A stretch of DNA of 64,000 nucleotides from JAAXHH01 sp965248395 (GTDB lineage: Bacteria; JAAXHH01): NCBI GenBank assembly GCA_965248395.1, contig OZ252103.1, forward strand, positions 2,976,001-3,040,000. The letters run 5' to 3'. The position numbers were made by a program, and so were the translations under genes. Under the pieces are notes generated by a model that saw nothing but the letters and a program-made list of their open reading frames with translations, did not search any database and was not told the origin of the DNA. Below, piece by piece: positions 7,820-16,574 of the stretch (its first letter is position 1; each line of letters begins with the position of its first letter).

Positions 7820-8650
7820 TTAGTCGAAGTCGGCGATGGAGGTCAGGTAGTCGTAGCTCTGGCGGGCGGCGTCTTCGGGTGCCATGATCTCGGCAAAGGC
7901 CTGGTGCACGGTGACGTAGCCGTCGTACCCCATCTCTTCCAGCGTGTCCATGATGATGGGGAAGTCGATCCCGCCTTCCGCCTGCAGTGGTACCGGGTCG
8001 TGAGGCGCCGGACCCCTTACCCAGGTGTCCAGCGTCATGGAACCTTCCGGGTTCAGTCGGTGATTCTGCAGGTAGACGTTGAAGAGCCAGGGAGCGAACC
8101 GCCTGATGGTTTCCGGGCCGTAATCCTGCCCGCACAGGTCGAGGTTAGCCGGTTCGTAGATGATGCCGAAATTCGGGCGGTCCACTTTCTTCAAAACCGA
8201 GACCGACTCTTCCACCGTTTCGAACAGGCTGCGCGTATGGGACTGGTGAGCCAGCCGGATGTTCCGCTCGGCCGCCTCGTCCGAGGCCTGCTGCGCCCAG
8301 GCGATGTCTTCTTCCTTTTTCATGCCGATCCGGATCAGGTCGGCGCCAAGCAGTTCGGTCAGGTCCAGGTAAGGCGTGATGTCACGCAGGGCGTCAGGCG
8401 CGTGATCATCGTTCGCGGGTATGGGGATGTCGCCCGTTACCATGGAAACGGGCAGCCCCCGTTCGGCAAGGATCTTCTGCACACGGGTGATCTGTTCCAG
8501 GGGAGACTGTATGCCGGCCTGCGAAGCGCGCATGCACATGGCGGTGTAACCGAGCTCCAGGGCCAGGTCCGCAAGGTATTCTATGGAACGGTTTGCTTCT
8601 TCCTTGTTCAGCACGGATTCGGCGACGCGGACGGACAGCGATAGTTTCAT
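7820..8650 (-). CDS. Sugar phosphate isomerase/epimerase-type TIM-barrel protein
   Basis: A 276-residue protein of the xylose isomerase-like/AP endonuclease 2 TIM-barrel superfamily, whose members isomerise or epimerise sugars and inositols using a divalent metal. Supporting strands include the N-terminal KLSLSVRVAES, GADLIRIGM, FGIIYEPANL (metal-ligand strand) and GYDGYVTVHQAF near the C-terminus, where the superfamily usually has a YxGxxxxE ending. Two in-frame ATGs occur six bases apart; GAGGA is about eight bases before the second (8650) and too close to the first (8656), so I start at 8650. The exact substrate cannot be deduced. The neighbouring NUDIX gene is on the same strand 48 bases upstream. 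Confidence 0.82.
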   Translation of the reverse strand: MKLSLSVRVAESVLNKEEANRSIEYLADLALELGYTAMCMRASQAGIQSPLEQITRVQKILAERGLPVSMVTGDIPIPANDDHAPDALRDITPYLDLTELLGADLIRIGMKKEEDIAWAQQASDEAAERNIRLAHQSHTRSLFETVEESVSVLKKVDRPNFGIIYEPANLDLCGQDYGPETIRRFAPWLFNVYLQNHRLNPEGSMTLDTWVRGPAPHDPVPLQAEGGIDFPIIMDTLEEMGYDGYVTVHQAFAEIMAPEDAARQSYDYLTSIADFD

Positions 8651-8698
8651 GTACATATTCCTCTACGTGTTTAAGGTTGCCGTGGTGACATCAACGGT

Positions 8699-9304
8699 CT
8701 AGCGTATCTGCACATCGGTCCCACCCGGCAGCCGATGACCGATGCAGGCCAGGATCTGGGCGGTGAAACGGTACGTGAGTCCCCACAGCACGGGTCCCTC
8801 GCCGCTCAACAGGTTTATTGCTGGCACCTCCCGTTCTCCCCATTCACCCGATACGACGGTCCTGATGTGCCGGCCTTCATCCATCAGGTCGGTCAGCGGG
8901 ATCCAGAAAGCGCTCCGGATCTCATGATTGAGGGACAGAGCGGGGGCGTTTGCCACGGTGAATACGAAGGCGGCGACGTGCACCCGGTTGAAATGGGTGG
9001 CCTGGTCGTCGAGCCGGCAAACAAATTCCGCCTTCGTGAGATCGAGGGACGTTTCTTCCCGCGTTTCCCGGATTGCCGCTTCCCGGGGACCCGCGTCGGA
9101 CGCTTCGATCTTTCCGCCCGGAAAGCTGATGTGGCCGGACCAGGGATCGCCCCCGCGTTGCGCCCGGAGCAGGTAGAGCAATTCCAATCCCCCGTCCGAA
9201 TCGCGCGCGGGGACCGCAACAGACGCCGTGAGCTCGCCCGAGCCGGGATCCAGCAACTTGCAGCGCATGGAACGCAGTTTTCCGATCAGCTCTTCTTCCG
9301 GCAT
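8699..9304 (-). CDS. NUDIX hydrolase, CoA pyrophosphatase-like
   Basis: A 201-residue NUDIX protein hydrolysing nucleoside-diphosphate-linked compounds. The NUDIX box is complete: G-x5-E-x7-REUxEE (residues about 64-86, GGKIEASDAGPREAAIRETREE). Just upstream is LLRAQRGGDPWSGHISFPGG, similar to the family-specific LxxRSxxLxxHxGQVSFPGG signature of CoA pyrophosphatases (NudL/PCD1 group), suggesting CoA or acyl-CoA as substrate. Mg ligands are the Glu residues of the box. Start ATG at 9304. It precedes the TIM-barrel isomerase on the same strand and may share its transcript. Confidence 0.85.
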   Translation of the reverse strand: MPEEELIGKLRSMRCKLLDPGSGELTASVAVPARDSDGGLELLYLLRAQRGGDPWSGHISFPGGKIEASDAGPREAAIRETREETSLDLTKAEFVCRLDDQATHFNRVHVAAFVFTVANAPALSLNHEIRSAFWIPLTDLMDEGRHIRTVVSGEWGEREVPAINLLSGEGPVLWGLTYRFTAQILACIGHRLPGGTDVQIR

Positions 9305-9365
9305 TAAAATGTCGTCCGTCCCTTAGATGCTTCGTGGCCCGGCGAACGCTCGTTGCCGCATGTGA

Positions 9366-10205
9366 TCAGGACCGGGCGAACACGACCTGGTTACGGGGAT
9401 GATCGGCCCGCTGGCCCGGGCGCCTGCTTCCCAGGTTGGCATCGATGACGGGCCGGTTTTCCTCGCTGCATGCCGAATCGTCGATACGGATACCGTCCTC
9501 GTAGAACGTGATTCCGAGGGCTTCGCGGACGCGGTCCGACGTGTTGGCCCGTGCGCCGTGTATCACCCAGTGGCTGTGCAGGGTCGCGTCGCCGGCGGGA
9601 ATATCCTCTTCCACCACCGGAATCCGGTTTGTACGGATGTAGTCCCCGAAATACGATTCCGAATCGCGGTGAATCCCCTTGGGGCCGAGCACTTCACACC
9701 TGTGGGTACCGCTTGCGAATCGCGGCGGTCCCATGTCGATTGTGGCGTCCACGAGGGGAATCCACATGGTGAGGACGTTGTCCGAGTACAGGGGCCAGTG
9801 GGGCCCGTCCTGGTGCCACGGCGTTATCCAGCTCTCCGGTTCCTTGAACATCGCCTTGTCATAGTAGATGCGGACCGCATCCACGCCCATCAGGTCGGCC
9901 GCGATCTTTCCGAAACGGGGTGACTGGATGAACCGGGCGGCACGTTCGTCCGCCTCCCTCAGGTTGAACGTCTGCATGAAAACGCGGGAGAAGTCGTCCT
10001 CCGGCCGCTCGCCCATCTTTCTCGCCCCGGCAAACCGGTCGGCCGTTACCGTTTTCAGCACCTTGCGATACTCGGCGATCTCCGCCTTCGTGCAGACGCC
10101 CCTCAGGTGGACGTGGCCGTTCTCCCGGTATTGCTTTACGCGATCTGCAGTCAGGGGGTACTCCGTCGAAAGCCCTGGTCCGCCGGGATGTTCGCAGGTC
10201 GTCAT
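9366..10205 (-). CDS. Phytanoyl-CoA dioxygenase (PhyH) family protein
   Basis: A non-haem Fe(II)/2-oxoglutarate-dependent oxygenase of the PhyH family, which hydroxylates diverse small molecules. The 2-His-1-carboxylate triad is visible as WHQDGPHW (H-x-D) and a distal His in HSHWVIHGARANTSDRVREAL, whose Arg would bind 2-oxoglutarate. Motif SGTHRCEVLGP is also family-typical. I start at the ATG at 10205 because GGAAGGA lies about nine bases upstream; an ATG six codons earlier lacks such a site. It is one of five PhyH genes in this window. The substrate is unknown; the adjacent NUDIX and isomerase genes give no clear pathway. Confidence 0.9.
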   Translation of the reverse strand: MTTCEHPGGPGLSTEYPLTADRVKQYRENGHVHLRGVCTKAEIAEYRKVLKTVTADRFAGARKMGERPEDDFSRVFMQTFNLREADERAARFIQSPRFGKIAADLMGVDAVRIYYDKAMFKEPESWITPWHQDGPHWPLYSDNVLTMWIPLVDATIDMGPPRFASGTHRCEVLGPKGIHRDSESYFGDYIRTNRIPVVEEDIPAGDATLHSHWVIHGARANTSDRVREALGITFYEDGIRIDDSACSEENRPVIDANLGSRRPGQRADHPRNQVVFARS

Positions 10206-10422
10206 GTCCGGAGATCCTTCCATCCGTCGAGGTAGAACGCCGGGGTATTCGGGCTCGATATGCAGTCTTCGGGCAACTAACAGATTCGGATCGGGAAGTC
10301 AAGAGGTTTGCCCGGCGGTCAGGGGTTCGGCGATCCGATCTTAACATCGTAGTCCGGGAACATTTCGCCGGTAATCCGCGTTTGAACGAGGGCAACCCTA
10401 ATTCGCCCATCTGGGCCCGCCC

Positions 10423-10451
10423 TTGACAGAACCTGACTGTTGGTCTTTATT
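10423..10451 (+). promoter_or_regulatory. Sigma70-type promoter upstream of accA
   Basis: TTGACA (10423-10428), a 17-base spacer, then TTTATT (10446-10451), ending 74 bases before the accA start codon on the same strand. The -35 box is a perfect consensus. Confidence 0.6.
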
Positions 10452-10525
10452 TGAGGGAACGCGGCGGATCAGGTCAAGGACCGATTATCCGTCGCGATTG
10501 TTGCATTTGAAGTCTGGAGAATAAC

Positions 10526-11527
10526 ATGGACGAGAATGGCCCCATACTCGAATTCGAAAAACCGATTTACGAACTCGAAAAGCGCATAGAGGAAATGAAG
10601 AACTATGCGGTGACCGAGAACCTCGACGCCCTGGCCGACGAGATCAAGCGCCTGGAAGAGGAAGTATCCCGGCAGCGGCAGAAGACCTATTCCAACCTGA
10701 CCCGGTGGCAGCGCGTGCTCATCGCCCGTCATCCAAACCGTCCCCACACGCTCGACTACATCAACGGGATGATGGAGGATTTCGTCGAACTCCACGGCGA
10801 CCGGTCCTTCGGTGATGACAAGGCCATGGTCACGGGACTGGCGAAAATGGACGGTCAGCCCCTCGCCGTAGTGGGTCACCAGAAGGGGAAGAACACCAAG
10901 GAAAACGTGATGCGCAATTTCGGCATGGCCGGCCCCGAGGGGTACCGCAAGGCCCTACGCGTCATGAAGCTGGCCGAGAAGTTCGACATGCCGGTCCTGT
11001 CTCTCGTCGACACCCCCGGAGCCTATCCCGGGGCGGGCGCCGAGGAACGGGGCCAGGCGGAAGCGATCGCCCGGAACATTTACGAGATGGGACGGCTCCG
11101 TGTACCGATCATCGTCATGGTGATCGGCGAAGGCGCCAGCGGTGGAGCCCTCGGCATCGGTGTGGGCGACCGGGTCATCATGATGGAAAATGCCTGGTAC
11201 TCCGTGATCAGCCCGGAACCCTGTTCCACCATATTGTGGAAAGACCAGGAAAAAGCCGCGGCCCGCAAGGCCGACTGCGCGGAGGCCCTGCGGCTTTCCG
11301 CCACCGACCTCCTGCAGTTCGGCGTCATAGACGAAATAGTGCCCGAGCCCTTCGGGGGCGCTCACCGCGACCATGAAACGGCCATTTCCAATGTCAGGAA
11401 ATCCATCCTCAAGGCGTTGCACGACGCTGGCGGACAATCCGTCGATGAATGCCTGGAAGCCCGGCTCGAAAAGTACAGCAACATGGGCGCCTTCGACGTG
11501 GTACCCGACTCGGACGACTCATCGTAA
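10526..11527 (+). CDS. accA: Acetyl-CoA carboxylase carboxyltransferase subunit alpha
   Basis: AccA forms the carboxyltransferase with AccD and transfers CO2 from carboxybiotin to acetyl-CoA, making malonyl-CoA for fatty acid synthesis in the cytoplasm. The 333-residue length is typical. Recognisable features are the N-terminal coiled helix (LEFEKPIYELEKRIEEMK), HPNRPHTLDYI, ELHGDRSFGDD, the glycine-rich oxyanion region DTPGAYPGAGAEERGQ, IGEGASGGALGIGVGD and MMENAWYSVISPE. Start ATG follows TGGAGAATAAC. A near-consensus promoter sits upstream. The amidohydrolase gene begins 24 bases after the stop and is probably co-transcribed although functionally unrelated. Confidence 0.97.
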   Translation: MDENGPILEFEKPIYELEKRIEEMKNYAVTENLDALADEIKRLEEEVSRQRQKTYSNLTRWQRVLIARHPNRPHTLDYINGMMEDFVELHGDRSFGDDKAMVTGLAKMDGQPLAVVGHQKGKNTKENVMRNFGMAGPEGYRKALRVMKLAEKFDMPVLSLVDTPGAYPGAGAEERGQAEAIARNIYEMGRLRVPIIVMVIGEGASGGALGIGVGDRVIMMENAWYSVISPEPCSTILWKDQEKAAARKADCAEALRLSATDLLQFGVIDEIVPEPFGGAHRDHETAISNVRKSILKALHDAGGQSVDECLEARLEKYSNMGAFDVVPDSDDSS

Positions 11528-11550
11528 CCCCGTAACCGGGAGCGGGATTC

Positions 11551-12738
11551 TTGTTAAAGGCCATTAAGGGCGGCTTGATCATCAGCGGGAAGGGCGAAAC
11601 CCCGATCCCCGATGGGCTGATCCTGGTGGATGGCAACCGGATCCATGCCGTCGGATCCCGCGACAGCCTTCCCATACCCGGCGACGCCGAAGTCATCGAC
11701 CTGGGTACGGCCACACTGCTCCCCGGCCTCATCGATACCCACGTACACCTCGTCATGAACATGGAGGCGGACTGCGTCACCTCCCTGGCGCACAAGAGCG
11801 CCGTCGAGTCCGTCGTCGATGCCGCCCACAACGCCCGCCGCGCCGTGCGGGGCGGGGTGACGACCGTCCGGGACTGTGCCGACGTGTTCGGCGTGACCCT
11901 GACCCTAAAGCAGGCCATCGACGCGGGACGCCTCGACGGACCACGCATCCTGGCCTGCGGACTGCCGATCACGACGACGGCGGGGCATCTCAACACCATG
12001 GGGATCCGGGCTGACAATACCCATGAGGTCCTTAAGGCCGTGCGGACCGTCGTCGCCATGGGCGTGGACTGGATCAAGGTCTGCGCCACCGGCGGCGGTC
12101 TGACCCCCGACAGCAACGTGCGGCGTGCACAGTACTCGGCGGAGACCCTGACAGCTCTCGTTCAGGACGCCCACCGCCTGGATCGAAAAGTGGCCGCCCA
12201 CGCCCACGGGACCGAGGGCATATTGAACTGTGCCATCGCCGGTACGGACAGCATCGAGCACTGTTCCTGGATGGACGAGCAGGAAGGCCATCGTTACGAC
12301 GAAGGCGCAGTCGAACTGATCCGGAAGAAGGGGCTGTACGTCAGCCATACCATCACGGGCCCGAGAACCGGATCGCCCGACGAGGTGGAGGAGCTCCTGA
12401 ACAGCGAACTCGGCGAACGATTTGCGTTCCTCCGCCGGACGATGGAAGAGGGCGTCCGCATGGTCATTTCAAGCGACGCCGGAATACCGGGCTGCCGGTT
12501 CGAGGATTTCGGGGGAAGCCTGGTCATAGCGGTCAAGTGCTGCGGCTTCTCTCCCATGGGCTCGATTATCGCCTCTACGAGCCGGGCTGCTGAAATGCTT
12601 GGTATAGGGGACCGGGTCGGATCGCTGGAGCCCGGCAAGTTCGCGGATATCATCGCGGTTGATGGCGATCCGCTGCAGGATATTAGCTCCATCCGCCGGA
12701 TCATCGGCGTGTTCAAGGACGGCCAGCGGGCCGTGTGA
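11551..12738 (+). CDS. Amidohydrolase family protein (imidazolonepropionase/prolidase-like)
   Basis: A 395-residue metal-dependent hydrolase of the amidohydrolase superfamily. The first metal motif is visible as GLIDTHVHL (about residues 66-74); further ligands are the Lys in DWIKVCATGGG, the His residues in KVAAHAHG and SIEHCSW, and the Asp in VISSDAGIPG. A C-terminal GSLEPGKFADIIAVDGDPL is characteristic of this superfamily. The overall pattern is closest to the imidazolonepropionase-like/Xaa-Pro dipeptidase-like group, so it probably cleaves C-N bonds of cyclic amides or dipeptides. Start is TTG after GGGAGCGGGA. Located 24 bases after accA. Confidence 0.88.
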   Translation: MLKAIKGGLIISGKGETPIPDGLILVDGNRIHAVGSRDSLPIPGDAEVIDLGTATLLPGLIDTHVHLVMNMEADCVTSLAHKSAVESVVDAAHNARRAVRGGVTTVRDCADVFGVTLTLKQAIDAGRLDGPRILACGLPITTTAGHLNTMGIRADNTHEVLKAVRTVVAMGVDWIKVCATGGGLTPDSNVRRAQYSAETLTALVQDAHRLDRKVAAHAHGTEGILNCAIAGTDSIEHCSWMDEQEGHRYDEGAVELIRKKGLYVSHTITGPRTGSPDEVEELLNSELGERFAFLRRTMEEGVRMVISSDAGIPGCRFEDFGGSLVIAVKCCGFSPMGSIIASTSRAAEMLGIGDRVGSLEPGKFADIIAVDGDPLQDISSIRRIIGVFKDGQRAV

Positions 12739-12767
12739 CCGGTTGTATATACATTGTATCTACAGGC

Positions 12768-12829
12768 GGGGACTAAGCGATCGACCGGCAGGCAGGAACC
12801 AAGTGATCCAGGTGGGGACTAAGCGATCG
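12768..12829. repeat. 16-bp direct repeat at the 3' end of the sarcosine oxidase-like gene
   Basis: GGGGACTAAGCGATCG occurs at 12768-12783 and 12814-12829. The second copy contains the stop codon and last codons of the minus-strand oxidase gene; the first lies beyond it. This looks like a small tandem duplication of the gene end, with a 46-base period. Confidence 0.6.
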
Positions 12830-13991
12830 TCCGGGGTTTCAATGCCCCCGGCTGGCGGAAGCGTTCGAGACCGAACAGGCTCGTATCGAACGGCGGCGGT
12901 TCATCGAACAGCAGGGCGGCGAGTATCTCGCCCAGTACCGGGCCGAACTTGAACCCGTGTCCCGAAAAGCCCGCTGCCAGCACGACGTGGTCATAATCGG
13001 GATGCCGGTCCAGGATGAAGTGGTAGTCCGCCGAGTTGGTATACAGGCAGTGATTCACGGCGACGGGGTCGCGGGACAGGTGGGGACATCTCCTGCCGAT
13101 GAAATCCTGCACCGCGGCGAGATTTGCGCCGTCCACCACTTCCGGATCGTCGGCTTCCACGGTCCGGCCGGTTCTATGGCAACCGGCCTTTACGCCGGGC
13201 ACCCGCACCTGGGGCACGCAGTAAAAGGGATCAGGCGTATGGTAGTCGATTACATTTGGCATGACGCCCGCCTCGTGACCGACCGCCCCCAACTGCGGAA
13301 AGTAGGCCAGCAGTTCCCGGGTTACCACCAGCGGAGCATCGATACCCAGCGCTTCCAGCCAGCGGCCCGTCCATCCTCCCGCCGCCAGTACGAGATGGGC
13401 GCCTGACCAGGATCGACCGTCCGCCGCCTTGACCTCGACGCTTTCGTCGCCCAGGTCGATAGAGGCGACTTCCGTTTCCGATAGCGCGTCCACGCCGTCT
13501 TCCCGGACGCAGCCCCATAAACTGCGGACCACTTCGTCGGCGAAGAGCACCGCGCTGTCGGGCTGGTAGATGGCTTCGCTCGTCCGCGCCAGGCTGAACT
13601 GGGGGAAACGGCGGGTGAAATCAGAACCGGTAAGGCGTTCGAAGGGAAGTTCGCAATCGCGCAGCCGTGTTTCCAGTGTCTCCAGCACCTCCGACTCGGC
13701 CGGCGCCAAGTTGCCGATGCCGGTCTTCCTCATCACAGACCTGCCCAGTCGCTTCGCGAGATCTTCCCATGCCCGGAATGCGCGGGCCGCCATCTCCACG
13801 TATAGGATCTCTTCATAGTCGAAACGGATCATCCGGCTGTCGCCGTGCGAGCTGCCGCGCTCGTGGGCGGGAGTGTACCTCTCGAGCAGCAATACGCGCA
13901 TCCCGCGCCCTGCCAGCACGTAGGCCGTCGAGACACCGACTACCCCTCCGCCGACTACGATTGCGTCGTAGTGCCCCGCATGACGACTCAC
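12819..13991 (-). CDS. FAD-dependent sarcosine oxidase-like (MSOX/MTOX family)
   Basis: Monomeric sarcosine oxidase-type enzymes oxidatively demethylate N-methyl amino acids, giving formaldehyde and H2O2. The N-terminal dinucleotide fold is clear (YDAIVVGGGVVGVSTAYVLAGRG, split by the GxGxxG-like GGGVVG). GSSHGDSRMIR matches the active-site GSHHGDTRIIR of monomeric sarcosine oxidase, and CLYTNSADYHFILD matches the region carrying the Cys that is covalently linked to FAD. GFSGHGFKFGPVLGE is the C-terminal FAD-binding signature. Length 390 is normal. The start codon overlaps the stop of the Gfo/Idh gene (ATGA), indicating translational coupling in one operon, perhaps for an N-methylated amine or related compound. 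Confidence 0.92.
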   Translation of the reverse strand: MSRHAGHYDAIVVGGGVVGVSTAYVLAGRGMRVLLLERYTPAHERGSSHGDSRMIRFDYEEILYVEMAARAFRAWEDLAKRLGRSVMRKTGIGNLAPAESEVLETLETRLRDCELPFERLTGSDFTRRFPQFSLARTSEAIYQPDSAVLFADEVVRSLWGCVREDGVDALSETEVASIDLGDESVEVKAADGRSWSGAHLVLAAGGWTGRWLEALGIDAPLVVTRELLAYFPQLGAVGHEAGVMPNVIDYHTPDPFYCVPQVRVPGVKAGCHRTGRTVEADDPEVVDGANLAAVQDFIGRRCPHLSRDPVAVNHCLYTNSADYHFILDRHPDYDHVVLAAGFSGHGFKFGPVLGEILAALLFDEPPPFDTSLFGLERFRQPGALKPRTIA

Positions 13992-14983
13992 GACAAACCC
14001 CGTGTCGCCCGGAGCAGGGTCTCCTGCACCAGCAGTTCGTGGGACAGGGGGCGGTCCGGTGGTTGTTTCCCGGTGATGGTCTTCAGAAACGACTCCAGTT
14101 CAAGATCATACAGAGCCTGTCGGCTGCGACCCTCCACGGATACTCGGGATTCCCCCGCGGGAAACCCATCCCGGGCCTCCGCCAGGACCAACCGGATCTC
14201 GCTGCCCGGTTCGAAGGGCTCGAGGAGAATCGCGCTGCCATTCGTCCCGTATACCTCGAAGCGGCGGGCCGGAGGAGACGGTTCCATGGCGGCGATATCG
14301 ACAGTGGCCATGGCATTTTCGAATTCAAAGACCCCCAGTCCATTGTCCGTGAACCCAGGGAGCTCCACGGTTTCGTTGCGCAGGAACGCAGTCACTTTTA
14401 ACGGCCGGCCGAGCGTCCAGACGACCTGGTCGAGCATGTGGCCGGCCAGGTCGTAGAATATCCCTCCCCGGTGAGCGCTGATCACCGCGCGGGACGGCGC
14501 GGGGATATTCGTCGACATGTGGGCGCGGATCGAAAACACGCTTCCCAACATGCCGGAATGCGCCCAGTCGGCTATTTTCCGAAACCCGTCGTGATACCGG
14601 AACATGTACCCCATCTGTACCTGCAGCTGCGCCTTTTCGGCCAAGGCGATGACCCGCTGCCAGGCGGTCCAGTCGTCTCCGGCCGGTTTATCATACCATA
14701 CGTGCTTGCCGGCACGGACGATCTCTTCGGTCTGGGCCAGGCTCTCATCGTTTCGGCCCTCCGACGCGACGGCGAGGATATCGGGGTCGCCAAGCATGTC
14801 CTCCACGCGGTCGAACCACCGGATTCCCTCGTACGGCCCCTCGGTTCTCTCCAGGGCGGTCCGGCGTGCGATATCCGGCTCGAAGACCCCGGCGCATTCG
14901 ACTTCGGGGTTGCTCAACATCGACTGCAGTTTGCCGGCGGCATGCCCGTGACCGGTGCCGTACTGCGCCATTCGTAATGCCAT
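13988..14983 (-). CDS. Gfo/Idh/MocA family oxidoreductase
   Basis: NAD(P)-dependent oxidoreductases of this family act on sugars, inositols and related polyols. The N-terminal Rossmann strand reads MAQYGTGHGHAAGKLQSM, the ECAGVFEPD segment follows, and VWYDKPAGDDW corresponds to the EKP motif (here D-K-P) containing the catalytic Lys. GYMFRYHDGFRKI is a further family feature, and a C-terminal alpha/beta domain follows. I start at ATG 14983, preceded by AAAGAGGAACC; a much longer open frame extends to 15277 but has no family similarity. The protein is 331 residues. The stop overlaps the sarcosine oxidase-like start by four bases. Divergent from the enolase-superfamily cluster. Confidence 0.88.
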   Translation of the reverse strand: MALRMAQYGTGHGHAAGKLQSMLSNPEVECAGVFEPDIARRTALERTEGPYEGIRWFDRVEDMLGDPDILAVASEGRNDESLAQTEEIVRAGKHVWYDKPAGDDWTAWQRVIALAEKAQLQVQMGYMFRYHDGFRKIADWAHSGMLGSVFSIRAHMSTNIPAPSRAVISAHRGGIFYDLAGHMLDQVVWTLGRPLKVTAFLRNETVELPGFTDNGLGVFEFENAMATVDIAAMEPSPPARRFEVYGTNGSAILLEPFEPGSEIRLVLAEARDGFPAGESRVSVEGRSRQALYDLELESFLKTITGKQPPDRPLSHELLVQETLLRATRGLS

Positions 14984-15172
14984 TTCGGGTTCCTCTTTCT
15001 GCATAGATAGGGACTGCTGTGGCGTTACCGGGTAATATACAGCGGAAGGGTCATCGTCAAGCGAATTCGGGTGGACATGGGACTTGACAAGCAACCCGGT
15101 TTCCAATAGGTTCGCTCCAATATTCCCACCAGATTTACCTGCCAATACTCGAGAAGAACCAGGATTTGGAAC

Positions 15173-15310
15173 ATGTCTCTGACCCCAGCGCAGATCGATG
15201 AATTCGTCGATGTCGAGCCCGGCGAACTCCTGACCGGCCACTACTTTCCCACCGTGTGGGATCATGGCCCCATCCATCCACCTACGGACTGGTCCGAGAA
15301 TACGGAATGA
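15173..15310 (+). CDS. Small 45-residue ORF coupled to the enolase-superfamily gene
   Basis: ATG at 15173 is preceded by AGGA at eight bases. The reading frame begins MSLTPAQIDEFVDVEPGEL and ends with TGA at 15308-15310, overlapping the next gene's ATG in the arrangement ATGA. The start resembles the beginning of PhyH proteins (LTxxQIxxFxxxG), but the rest does not continue as one. It may be a genuine small protein, a leader peptide coupling translation, or the remnant of a dioxygenase gene. Too short for most gene finders. No homologue recognised. Confidence 0.45.
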   Translation: MSLTPAQIDEFVDVEPGELLTGHYFPTVWDHGPIHPPTDWSENTE

Positions 15311-16554
15311 GTATAGAAGACAACGTCAACACCGCTTCGCGTCCCAGCAAGCTGCGCATTACAGACATGCGGACGGTCACCATCGGTAACTCCACGATCA
15401 TCCGGCTGGATACCAACCAGGATCTCCACGGCCTGGGAGAGGTTCGCGACGGCGCCGGCAAGACCTATGCCCTCGCCCTCAAGGCGCGTATACTGGGCGA
15501 GAATCCCTGCAACGTCGACAAGGTCTTCCGAAAGATCCGCCAGTTCGGCCACCACGCCCGGCAGGCCGGCGGCGTCTGCGCCATCGAGATGGCCCTGATG
15601 GATCTTGCGGGCAAGGCGTACGGCGTACCCGCCTATCAGTTGGCCGGGGGTAAATTCAGGGATTCGGTGCGTATTTACTGCGATACGACCTCGTCCCCGG
15701 ATCCCGGCGAAATGGGCCGGCGCCTGAAGGAACGCATGGACATGGGGTTCACCTATCTGAAGATGGACGTGGGTATCGGGTTGCTCCGGGACATACCTGG
15801 AACCCTGTCGGCTCCGTCCGGGATGCTGGACACCGTAAACGTCATGCATCCCTTCACGGGGATCCGGATGACCGACAAGGGTATCGGTCTGCTTTCCGAC
15901 TACGTAGCGGGTGTCCGCGACATCGTCGGCTACGAGATCCCCCTCGCCGTCGACCACTTCGGACATATCGGTGTGGAGGACTGCATCCGCCTTGGGAAGG
16001 TGCTGGACCGGTACAACCTCGCCTGGTATGAGGACATGGTCCCGTGGCAGTTCACGGACCAGTACCGCCGCCTGAGGGACGCCTGCGATACGCCGATCTG
16101 CACGGGGGAGGACATCTATCTCAGGGAAGGATTCATGGACCTCTTCGAACAACGGGCTATTTCAGTCTGTCATCCAGACCTGGCCACTTCCGGTGGGATC
16201 CTGGAAACCAAGAAGATCGGCGATACGGCCCAGGAATTCGGCATATCCATGGCGCTGCATATGGCCGCCCTGCCTGTCGCGCAGATGGCCAGTGTACATT
16301 GCGCCGCGGCCACCGAGAACTTCATCGCCCTGGAACACCACCACGTGGACGTACCCTGGTGGGACGACCTGGTTACAGGACTGCCCGATCCCGTGATCCA
16401 GGACGGGTTCATTGCAGTGCCCGATGCGCCGGGACTAGGTGTTGAACTGAACGAAGAGGTCATCAGGGAACATATCAGCGAGAATGATCCCGGGTATTTC
16501 GAACCTACCGACGAGTGGAACGAGTTACGCGCCCATGATCGTCTGTGGAGTTGA
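15307..16554 (+). CDS. Mandelate racemase/muconate lactonizing enzyme (enolase superfamily)
   Basis: Enolase-superfamily enzymes abstract the proton alpha to a carboxylate with Mg2+ help; many dehydrate sugar acids. The barrel has candidate acid/base and metal ligands in order: Lys in YLKMDVG, Asp in LAVDHFGH, Glu in WYEDMVPW, Glu in CTGEDIYL and His in MALHMAAL. HPDLATSGGILETKKIG is a typical barrel strand. Length is 415 residues. The ATG at 15307 overlaps the stop of the 45-residue ORF; an in-frame ATG at 15256 is less likely. It heads a co-directional cluster with two PhyH genes and a creatininase. The substrate is probably a sugar acid, but this is not determined. Confidence 0.9.
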   Translation: MSIEDNVNTASRPSKLRITDMRTVTIGNSTIIRLDTNQDLHGLGEVRDGAGKTYALALKARILGENPCNVDKVFRKIRQFGHHARQAGGVCAIEMALMDLAGKAYGVPAYQLAGGKFRDSVRIYCDTTSSPDPGEMGRRLKERMDMGFTYLKMDVGIGLLRDIPGTLSAPSGMLDTVNVMHPFTGIRMTDKGIGLLSDYVAGVRDIVGYEIPLAVDHFGHIGVEDCIRLGKVLDRYNLAWYEDMVPWQFTDQYRRLRDACDTPICTGEDIYLREGFMDLFEQRAISVCHPDLATSGGILETKKIGDTAQEFGISMALHMAALPVAQMASVHCAAATENFIALEHHHVDVPWWDDLVTGLPDPVIQDGFIAVPDAPGLGVELNEEVIREHISENDPGYFEPTDEWNELRAHDRLWS

Positions 16555-16574
16555 TCGTCTTAAGGAGCGAAACA

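Noticed and set aside
15173..15310. Calling this 45-codon frame a definite PhyH pseudogene
   Set aside because: Only the first 12 residues resemble PhyH; the evidence is too thin to assign a family.
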